NCBI GenBank assembly: GCA_900554905.1
Contig: USJB01000085.1
Span: forward strand, 1 to 5,721
DNA: 5,721 nucleotides
From: an uncultured Collinsella sp.
Lineage (GTDB): Bacteria > Actinomycetota > Coriobacteriia > Coriobacteriales > Coriobacteriaceae
Direction of reading: 5' to 3'
Both the position numbers and the translations under genes were made by a program. Shown here piece after piece: positions 1 to 3,856 of this stretch (positions within the stretch are counted from its first letter, which is position 1; each line of letters starts with the position of its first letter). The notes under the pieces are model-generated. The model made no database searches. It saw only the letters and a list, made by a program, of their open reading frames with translations, and had not been told where the DNA came from.

Positions 1-715
1 CCCCCATCCACAGCAGGTCGTGGTTGCCCCACTGAATGTCGAGCGAATGGTAGGTGAGCAGGCGGTCCATAATCTTGGCAGCGCCGCCGCCACGGTCGAA
101 GATATCGCCCACCAGGTGCAGGTGGTCGACGGCCAGGCGCTTGATGAGTGAAGCGAGCGACTCGATAAAGTCGTCGGCGCTGGCGGTCTCCAGGATGGAC
201 TCAACGATGCGCTCGTGATAGCGCACGCGATAGTTGTTCTCGTTCGGGTGCGTGTGCAACAACTCGTCGATGATGTAGGCGTAATCGCGCGGGATGGCCT
301 TACGCACCTTGGAGCGCGTGTAGCGGCTTGAAAGCGAGCGAGCGACCATGATGAGCTGGTCAAGCATCGTCTTGTACCAGGTTGGCGAGTCCTCGCGCCG
401 GCTGCGGACAAGATCGATCTTCTCGCGCGGATAGTAGATGAGCGTGCACAGCTCGCCCTTTTCGTCAAAGGAGAGCGTGTCGCCAAAGATCTCGTCGACA
501 TGCTCGCGCACGACGCCCGAGCAGTTGTTGAGGATGTGCATAAAGGCTTCGTACTCGCCATGCACATCGCTCATAAAATGCTCGGTGCCCTTGGGCAGGT
601 TGAGGATGGCCGAGAGATTGATAATCTCGGTGAATGCGGATTGCTCGGTGGGGAACTGTCTCGACAGCAGGCGCAGATACTTGAAGTCGTGCGGATTGTG
701 ATCGAATGCGGCCAT
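1..715 (-). CDS. fbp: Fructose-1,6-bisphosphatase, class III (N-terminal part, cut by window edge)
   Basis: Cytosolic enzyme that hydrolyses fructose 1,6-bisphosphate to fructose 6-phosphate, the committed step of gluconeogenesis. I translated the minus strand from the ATG at 715-713: 238 codons stay open to position 2, and the gene runs off the left edge. The protein shows the metallophosphoesterase metal-binding motifs in order: SDVHGEY (residues 49-55), GDIFDRG (203-209) and GNHD (230-233). It also carries the family signatures EIINLSAILNLPKGTEHF (30-47) and IQWGNHDLLWMG at the visible end. This matches the Bacillus-type Fbp family (about 640-670 aa), so roughly 60% of the protein is missing here. 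The start is supported by a GGAAGG ribosome binding site a few bases upstream on the minus strand and by alignment with the family N-terminus. It is divergent from degV. The class III assignment is firm; regulation is only inferred from the promoter-region repeats. Confidence 0.95.
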   Translation of the reverse strand, partial: MAAFDHNPHDFKYLRLLSRQFPTEQSAFTEIINLSAILNLPKGTEHFMSDVHGEYEAFMHILNNCSGVVREHVDEIFGDTLSFDEKGELCTLIYYPREKIDLVRSRREDSPTWYKTMLDQLIMVARSLSSRYTRSKVRKAIPRDYAYIIDELLHTHPNENNYRVRYHERIVESILETASADDFIESLASLIKRLAVDHLHLVGDIFDRGGGAAKIMDRLLTYHSLDIQWGNHDLLWMG

Positions 716-742
716 GAAGCACCTTCCGATGTGGTTGGTAAA

Positions 743-773
743 ACTGATAAAGCATCGTCAAACGTTTATCAGT
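743..773. promoter_or_regulatory. 9-bp perfect inverted repeat over the fbp -10 (candidate operator)
   Basis: ACTGATAAA (743-751) and TTTATCAGT (765-773) are perfect reverse complements with a 13-nt spacer. The right arm contains the proposed fbp -10. A smaller palindrome AAACGTTT (760-767) overlaps it. Position and symmetry fit a repressor site or a leader hairpin in the fbp mRNA. The sequence was compared by eye with a catabolite-response (cre) element and does not fit. The binding protein is unknown. Confidence 0.45.
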
Positions 774-793
774 ATGCGACGCCTTTGTTTCAA
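765..793 (-). promoter_or_regulatory. Candidate sigma-70-type promoter of fbp
   Basis: On the minus strand TTGAAA (788-793) is followed, after exactly 17 nt, by GATAAA (765-770). The -35 matches TTGACA at 5 of 6 positions and the -10 matches TATAAT at 4 of 6. A start near 758 would give a 5' leader of about 40 nt before the fbp ATG. The -10 lies inside an arm of an inverted repeat (743-773), so a bound repressor could block it. Read by eye; not tested. Confidence 0.5.
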
Positions 794-831
794 TTTTGCG
801 CTGGCGGCTCAATTGTCGGATGAACGGTTTG

Positions 832-845
832 CTAAATCGATTTAG
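832..845. promoter_or_regulatory. Perfect 14-bp palindrome CTAAATCGATTTAG (candidate LacI-type operator)
   Basis: A perfect palindrome with a central CG step flanked by AT-rich arms, as is common in operators of the LacI regulator family. It lies about 40 bp upstream of the fbp -35 and about 150 bp upstream of the degV -10, in the divergent region, so it could act on either gene. No regulator gene is in the window, so assignment to a family is inference. Confidence 0.4.
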
Positions 846-974
846 TTAAGGTAGATATGGCGGTTGAGTGGAGACGCTGAGGGTGTCTTTGCGGACGATT
901 GCCTATGGTTTGGTGGAGATGATGATGGTAAAGATGTTCTATACAGATGGTTCGATTTGGTAAATAGTGGACAT

Positions 975-1006
975 TTGTACCGTATGCAGGCTCGCTGTGC
1001 GATAAT
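975..1006 (+). promoter_or_regulatory. Candidate extended -10 promoter of degV
   Basis: TGC followed by GATAAT (998-1006) gives an extended -10 (TGN plus a 5-of-6 match to TATAAT). The best -35 candidate, TTGTAC (975-980), is 20 nt away, longer than ideal, so activity would rest on the extended -10. Transcription would begin near 1013, about 22 nt before the degV ATG. Confidence 0.45.
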
Positions 1007-1022
1007 TTTCGTAGTAATACGT

Positions 1023-1028
1023 AAGGAG
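1023..1028 (+). promoter_or_regulatory. Ribosome binding site AAGGAG that fixes the degV start
   Basis: AAGGAG lies 6 nt before the ATG at 1035. The same frame is open 57 codons further upstream to a TTG at 864, but that start has no comparable ribosome binding site, and the extra residues do not resemble a DegV N-terminus. This site decides for 1035. Confidence 0.85.
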
Positions 1029-1034
1029 CCTCAT

Positions 1035-1925
1035 ATGAGTGATTTTGTCCTGACCTGTGAATCCGCTGCCGACCGAACCCGGGAGTTCTTTGAATCGCGC
1101 AATATTCCCGTCGCGTATTTTCATTACGAGATCGACGATGTTGTCTATACGGACGATCTGTATCAGTCGATTACGCCGGACGAGTTTTTTGCCCAGATTG
1201 CCGCGGGCGCCATGCCCAAGACGTCTCAGGTGAGCGTGGGCGAGTACGAGGAGTTTTGGGAGCCGTTTGTTGCCGAGGGTAAAGACGTGCTGCACCTGAC
1301 GTTGTCGTCGGGTATTTCGGGTACGTATGGTTCGGCTTGCGTTGCGGCGCAGATGCTCGCGGATCGCTATCCCCAGGGCGGCAAGGTGCGCGTCATCGAT
1401 TCGCTGGGGGCGTCTTCGGGCTTTGGTCTGTTGCTGGAATATGCCGCCGACGTGCGCGATAGCGGGGCTTCACTCGACGAGACGGCCGCTTGGATCGAGG
1501 AGCATAAACTCAACCTGCACCACTGGTTCTTCTCGACCGATCTGTCGAGCTACCTGCGCGGCGGTCGCATTTCGGCCGCGAGCGCGATCATCGGCACGGC
1601 GCTTAAGATTTGCCCGCTTATGACGGTCGATTGCGACGGCAAGCTGTCGCCACGTGAGAAGATTCGCACTAAGAAGCGAGCGATTTCCGAGATGGCTAAG
1701 ACCATGATGGCACACGTACAGGACGGTGCAGATTATTCGGGTAAGTGCATCATGTCGCAGTCGGCGTGCCGCGAGGATGCCGAGGCGGTCGCGGCGCTGA
1801 TTGAGGAACAGGTTCCGCAGCTTAAAGGCAAGATTGAGATCAATGACATCGGTACTCTGATTGGCTCGCATACCGGACCTGGTACGGTGGCGCTCTTCTT
1901 TATGGGCGACAAGCGCGTGGATTAA
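1035..1925 (+). CDS. DegV family protein (fatty-acid/lipid-binding)
   Basis: A complete protein of 296 aa, within the usual 280-300 aa of the family. DegV/FakB-type proteins bind a long-chain fatty acid. In Firmicutes some members present it to the FakA kinase for phosphorylation and phospholipid synthesis; many members have no proven partner. Visible family motifs are an N-terminal beta strand DFVLTCESAAD (3-13), KTSQVS (62-67) with the lipid-contacting Thr-Ser, LTLSSGISGTY (88-98), the FSTDLSSYLRGGRIS stretch (166-180), and the C-terminal IGSHTGPGTVALFF (276-289). No signal peptide or membrane segment is seen, so it is cytosolic. No fakA gene is in the window. The gene stands alone with its own promoter and ribosome binding site. 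Its terminator appears split by the downstream insertion sequence, so transcripts may run antisense into that element. Confidence 0.93.
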   Translation: MSDFVLTCESAADRTREFFESRNIPVAYFHYEIDDVVYTDDLYQSITPDEFFAQIAAGAMPKTSQVSVGEYEEFWEPFVAEGKDVLHLTLSSGISGTYGSACVAAQMLADRYPQGGKVRVIDSLGASSGFGLLLEYAADVRDSGASLDETAAWIEEHKLNLHHWFFSTDLSSYLRGGRISAASAIIGTALKICPLMTVDCDGKLSPREKIRTKKRAISEMAKTMMAHVQDGADYSGKCIMSQSACREDAEAVAALIEEQVPQLKGKIEINDIGTLIGSHTGPGTVALFFMGDKRVD

Positions 1926-1967
1926 TTTGCCCCATCACGTCGCTGCATGATTGCTCAAACGAAAACG

Positions 1968-1974
1968 GCCCGCC
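1968..1974 (+). terminator. Left arm of the degV terminator, separated from its partner by the IS
   Basis: GCCCGCC, preceded by AAAACG, lies 42 nt after the degV stop and 9 nt before the IS end. Its perfect reverse complement GGCGGGC followed by T5 is found just beyond the other IS end (3440-3451). Joined without the IS they would form a standard rho-independent terminator with a 7-bp G+C stem. Alone, this arm has no local partner followed by a T tract. Confidence 0.65.
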
Positions 1975-1983
1975 TCACGTTTG

Positions 1984-2007
1984 TGAACTGCGTCCCAAAT
2001 CTTGGAC
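1984..2007 (+). repeat. IS terminal inverted repeat, orfB-side end
   Basis: 24 nt starting TGAACTGC; matches the reverse complement of 3409-3432 except at its positions 9, 15 and 16. It overlaps a local hairpin, GCGTCC (1990-1995) with GGACGC (2004-2009), loop 8 nt. The orfB stop codon lies 14 nt inside this repeat's inner edge. Confidence 0.9.
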
Positions 2008-2021
2008 GCCCTAAATAGCGA

Positions 2022-2933
2022 CTAGGCCGCGAGGGCCTGATTCCGGAACTCCTCCGGGGTCAGGCCCTTCAATCTTACCTGCCTCCGGCTCGTGTTCCAG
2101 TGGACTATGTATTCCTCCAGGTCGCGTTTGAAATCTTCGAACGTCTCCCACTCGCGGCCCCGGTAGAACTCGTCCTTGACGTGGCCGAAGAGCTGCTCGG
2201 TGGCGGCATTGTCGATGCAGTTCGCCTTCCTGGACATGCTCTGGACGATGCCGGCGGCCTCTAGCCTGGATGTGTATGAGGCGTGCTGGTACTGCCAGCC
2301 CCGGTCCGAGTGCATGGTCGGCGCGGCGCCCTCGGGGATCTTGGGCAGCAGCTCGTCGAGCATCCTCATCTGCTGGGCCATGTCGGGCGTGGTCGATATG
2401 TCGCTCGCCACGATCTCCTTGGAGCAGAAGTCCAGCGTCGGGGCCCAGTAGGCCTTGCCGCCGGCCACCTTGAACTCGGTGACGTCCGTCCCCAGCTTCC
2501 GCCACGGGGCCCCGGCGTCGAAATCCCTCGCGATCACGTTCTCGAACGTTCTGCCGACGACGCCCTTGTACGAGTTGTACCTGTGGTAGGCCGTCTCGCG
2601 TCTGATCCCGCAGCGGATCCCCATCTCGCGCATCATCTTGAGCACGGTCTTGTCGGCTATCACGGCCCCCTCTTCGGCCCTGAGGCACATCGCTATCTGC
2701 CGGTGCCCGCAGCCGTTGGCGGTGCGCGAGAAGATCTCGGCGGCCGCCTCCCGGAGCTCGGGGCGCGTGGGCCTCGGCGGGTGCGCGAGGGCGTAGTAGT
2801 AGGTCGACCTCTTGAGCTCGGCGCATGCGAGCAGGTGCCCGAGCGCGTGCCCCTCGGCGCGCAGGGCCGCGACCGCTTCGGCCTTCGCCCTGGTCAGAGC
2901 CCGTCCCTCTCGACCAGGGCGCGTAATTTTTTT
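2022..2933 (-). CDS. IS3-family transposase OrfB (DDE catalytic part, made by -1 frameshift)
   Basis: This frame carries the DDE integrase core that cuts and joins the IS ends. Coordinates are from the A7 slip site (2927-2933) to the TAG at 2022-2024; the first post-slip codon is ATT at 2927-2925, giving 301 residues. An open ATG at 2690 lies inside the conserved region and is not the true start. In order are the ELKRSTYYYAL segment, an HTH_21-like stretch ending NGCGHRQIAMCL, then the rve core: TDVTEF with catalytic D148, TMHSDRGWQYQ with D208, and NCIDNAATEQLFGHVKDE with E244. The second D and E are separated by 35 residues, the classic DD(35)E spacing. The C-terminus KGLTPEEFRNQ is typical. 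No ATG or ribosome binding site exists near the 5' end, so the product is expected as an OrfAB fusion of about 454 aa. Confidence 0.93.
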   Translation of the reverse strand, partial: KKITRPGREGRALTRAKAEAVAALRAEGHALGHLLACAELKRSTYYYALAHPPRPTRPELREAAAEIFSRTANGCGHRQIAMCLRAEEGAVIADKTVLKMMREMGIRCGIRRETAYHRYNSYKGVVGRTFENVIARDFDAGAPWRKLGTDVTEFKVAGGKAYWAPTLDFCSKEIVASDISTTPDMAQQMRMLDELLPKIPEGAAPTMHSDRGWQYQHASYTSRLEAAGIVQSMSRKANCIDNAATEQLFGHVKDEFYRGREWETFEDFKRDLEEYIVHWNTSRRQVRLKGLTPEEFRNQALAA

Positions 2934-2947
2934 AGGTAGGCCACCTC
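2886..2947 (-). promoter_or_regulatory. Programmed -1 ribosomal frameshift signal between orfA and orfB
   Basis: Three elements occur in order on the minus strand. First is a Shine-Dalgarno-like GAGGTGG (2947-2941). Next is a heptamer A AAA AAA (2933-2927), correctly phased in the orfA frame as CTA AAA AAA. Five nt later is a perfect 10-bp stem, CGCCCTGGTC (2921-2912) with GACCAGGGCG (2895-2886), whose loop can form four more pairs. Slipping one base back enters the orfB frame exactly. The orfA TGA (2896-2894) overlaps the 3' arm of the stem. Confidence 0.88.
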
Positions 2948-3385
2948 GGCCTCGAGCCTACGGCACCGCTCCTCGAGCTCCTCCTCGCGGGTCCGCGGCC
3001 TCGCCCTGGAACCGCTCGGCCGGCCCTTGGGCCTCGGGCGCAGGGCCTCCGCGCCGCCCCGGCGGTATAGCGCGCACCACTTCTTGAGCGGCGACATCGA
3101 CATTATGCCGAACGCCGCCATCGCCTCGGTCTTCGTCATGCCGCCGTCGACGACGGCGGAGGCGGCGGCGACCTTCTGCTCGTATGTGTACCCGCCCTGC
3201 TTTCCGTCCATGCGCAGCAGCACCTCGCTCCCGAACGCGCGGTATATCTCCTGCCATCTTCTCACGGCTTCCGCGGGGAGCGAAAGGGCGATCGCGGCAG
3301 ATTTATACCCGTGCCCGAGCTCGAAGAGCCCTATGGCCGCCTTCCTGGCCTCGACATCATGCTTCACTCTCAAATCAACGCGCAT
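2894..3385 (-). CDS. IS3-family OrfA (DNA-binding transposase subunit)
   Basis: A 163-aa protein that recognises the IS ends and regulates transposition, and supplies the N-terminal part of the OrfAB transposase. Residues about 10-55 form a first helix-turn-helix (AAIGLFELGHGYKSAAIALS, PAEAVRRW). Residues about 68-110 form a second (YEQKVAAASAVVDGGMTKTE, FGIMSMSPLKKWCALYR). A basic linker (RPRPKGRPSGSRARPR) follows, then a heptad-patterned coiled coil (REEELEERCRRLEAEVAYLKKL, about 132-154) of the kind that mediates multimerisation. The ATG at 3385 is chosen because GGGAGG lies 8 nt upstream. The frame is open further upstream to 3460, but that extension crosses the IS end and is not part of the element. 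The slippery A7 encodes K152-K153. Confidence 0.9.
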   Translation of the reverse strand: MRVDLRVKHDVEARKAAIGLFELGHGYKSAAIALSLPAEAVRRWQEIYRAFGSEVLLRMDGKQGGYTYEQKVAAASAVVDGGMTKTEAMAAFGIMSMSPLKKWCALYRRGGAEALRPRPKGRPSGSRARPRTREEELEERCRRLEAEVAYLKKLRALVERDGL

Positions 3386-3392
3386 GAAGAAA

Positions 3393-3426
3393 GCCTCCCA
3401 TTTCTCATGTCCAAGAAATGGGAGGC
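3393..3426 (-). promoter_or_regulatory. Perfect 13-bp hairpin sequestering the orfA ribosome binding site
   Basis: GCCTCCCATTTCT (3393-3405) and AGAAATGGGAGGC (3414-3426) are perfect complements with an 8-nt loop. On the minus-strand mRNA the 3' arm contains GGGAGG, the orfA ribosome binding site. A transcript entering from outside the IS would contain both arms and hide this site; a transcript starting inside the loop or 3' arm would not. This resembles the mRNA hairpins that protect IS10 and IS50 from outside transcription. The function here is inferred. Confidence 0.7.
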
Positions 3427-3432
3427 AGTTCA
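3409..3432 (-). repeat. IS terminal inverted repeat, orfA-side end
   Basis: Reverse complement begins TGAACTGCC and matches 1984-2007 at 21 of 24 positions. It overlaps the outer arm of the ribosome-site hairpin at 3393-3426. Confidence 0.9.
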
Positions 3433-3439
3433 TCGCGGT

Positions 3440-3451
3440 GGCGGGCTTTTT
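3440..3451 (+). terminator. Right arm and T tract of the degV terminator, displaced by the IS
   Basis: GGCGGGC (3440-3446) followed by TTTTT (3447-3451). It is the exact reverse complement of GCCCGCC at 1968-1974, now about 1.46 kb away on the other side of the IS. There is no local partner arm within the preceding bases that would make it a free-standing terminator. Confidence 0.65.
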
Positions 3452-3461
3452 GCTACCCATG

Positions 3462-3499
3462 TGCCGTGATTCGAACCCGGCAGGGTGCGGATCACGGCA
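3462..3499. repeat. 38-nt near-perfect hairpin of unknown role
   Basis: TGCCGTGAT (3462-3470) pairs perfectly with ATCACGGCA (3491-3499). Pairing continues inward through a T-G wobble, C-G and G-C, one A/G mismatch, then ACCC with GGGT, closing on a short central loop. There is no T tract on either strand, so it is not a standard terminator. The minus strand contains GGGTTCGAATC, which looks like a tRNA T loop, but no full tRNA can be drawn. It may be a protein-binding site, a tRNA-gene relic or an RNA structure. Confidence 0.5.
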
Positions 3500-3513
3500 T
3501 CATCGCAAAGCCA

Positions 3514-3547
3514 GTGGGCAAAAAATAGCAAATATGAGTACTGTTAC
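3514..3547 (+). repeat. Left inverted repeat of the MITE-like element
   Basis: Begins GTGGGCAAAAAATAG and ends GAGTACTGTTAC. It differs from the reverse complement of 3699-3732 at a TAG/CGT triplet and one T/C. The ATG at 3534 reads inward as MSTVT, and the same codons occur inward from the right repeat. Confidence 0.8.
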
Positions 3548-3589
3548 CATTTTAGTAACAGCGATTTCATGCCTTCAGAAGGCGATTTA

Positions 3590-3609
3590 GCCGTCAGGCG
3601 TCCTACGGC
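3590..3609. repeat. Compact stem-loop inside the MITE-like element
   Basis: GCCGT (3590-3594) pairs with ACGGC (3605-3609), and AGG (3596-3598) with CCT (3602-3604), leaving one bulged C and a 3-nt loop. A competing longer-range pairing exists, TTAGCCG (3587-3593) with CGGCTAA (3631-3637). Two exclusive folds in the centre of a mobile repeat could be chance or a structured RNA. Confidence 0.4.
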
Positions 3610-3698
3610 GGAAGAATTGCAGACGTTTATCGGCTAAGTACTTGTACATATGTTGCGTAACACTACATATTTTGCAAATAAATAATGCTACAGGACTT

Positions 3699-3732
3699 GT
3701 GACAGTACTCATATTTGACGTTTTTTGCCCAC
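3699..3732 (-). repeat. Right inverted repeat of the MITE-like element
   Basis: Ends TTTTTTGCCCAC on the plus strand and is the imperfect complement of 3514-3547. Its outer end overlaps a second small inverted repeat, CCCACG (3728-3733) with CGTGGG (3745-3750), so the terminal GTGGG word occurs a third time just outside the element. Confidence 0.8.
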
Positions 3733-3792
3733 GACCCCTTATTGCGTGGGTGAATCAGTTGCAAAACGGACTCCAAAGCGTCCTTCGCAAAC

Positions 3793-3826
3793 AAAAAGCC
3801 GGGGCCCGCGCGATGCGGACCCCGGC
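3793..3826 (-). terminator. Rho-independent terminator of the glutamine synthetase gene
   Basis: On the minus strand a 12-bp stem (3826-3815 with 3809-3798, one G-T wobble), a 5-nt loop and then TTTTTG. The stem is almost all G+C, beginning GCCGGGG. It starts 30 nt after the TAG stop of the glutamine synthetase gene and would also shield the MITE-like region and the IS from its transcription. Confidence 0.92.
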
Positions 3827-3856
3827 TCAATACCGTGACGATATGTCAGTTACGTT

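Larger units (their letters stand above)
1984..3432 (-). mobile_element. Complete IS3-family insertion sequence, 1,449 bp
   Basis: Bounded by imperfect terminal inverted repeats beginning TGAACTGC (1984-2007) and ending GCAGTTCA (3409-3432), 21 of 24 positions matching. It holds two overlapping genes on the minus strand, orfA (two helix-turn-helix regions plus a coiled coil) and orfB (DDE integrase core), joined by a -1 frameshift. Length and layout are typical of the IS3 family, closest in plan to the IS150-like members. Base composition is visibly G+C-richer than the flanking genes, suggesting recent arrival. No exact target duplication is seen: the flanking triplets are TTG on the left and TCG on the right. 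Both reading frames are intact, so it may be active. Confidence 0.92.
3514..3732. mobile_element. 219-bp MITE-like element with 34-nt imperfect terminal inverted repeats
   Basis: The two ends (3514-3547 and 3699-3732) are reverse complements at 30 of 34 positions, including an uninterrupted 16-bp block CAAATATGAGTACTGT and a shared GTGGGCAAAAAA terminus. The interior is AT-richer than the neighbours and encodes no convincing protein. It holds CTGTTAC/GTAACAG (3541-3561), GCCTT/AAGGC (3571-3583) and a compact stem at 3590-3609. Size, inverted ends and lack of a transposase fit a miniature inverted-repeat element or a structured repeat moved in trans. No clear target duplication flanks it (CAG on the left, GAC on the right). 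Whether it is repeated elsewhere in the genome cannot be seen here. Confidence 0.6.

Noticed and set aside
438..823. Plus- and minus-strand short frames across the fbp 5' region.
   Set aside because: They overlap the fbp coding frame or its promoter, and only the fbp frame gives recognisable family motifs.
864..1034. A 57-residue N-terminal extension of the DegV protein from a TTG at 864.
   Set aside because: The extension does not resemble the family, has no good ribosome binding site, and contains the likely promoter. ATG 1035 has AAGGAG at proper spacing.
1956..1983. CAAACG/CGTTTG inverted repeat as the degV terminator.
   Set aside because: A 6-bp stem with a 16-nt loop and no T tract; the split G+C stem with T5 on the far side of the IS is the better explanation.
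2011..2826. A 271-codon minus-strand frame across the orfB region.
   Set aside because: Its translation is Arg/Gly/Pro-rich and lacks transposase motifs. The neighbouring minus frame carries the DDE residues and connects to orfA by the -1 slip.
2283..2939. A 218-codon plus-strand frame inside the IS.
   Set aside because: Antisense to orfA/orfB, without recognisable domains; explained by high G+C content.
3386..3460. A longer OrfA beginning at 3460.
   Set aside because: The added codons cross the end of the IS at 3432 into host DNA and would not travel with the element.
3451..3513. A tRNA gene on the minus strand, prompted by GGGTTCGAATC.
   Set aside because: No matching 5' acceptor strand, D arm or anticodon arm could be found, the T stem has a mismatch, and the bases form a better simple hairpin.
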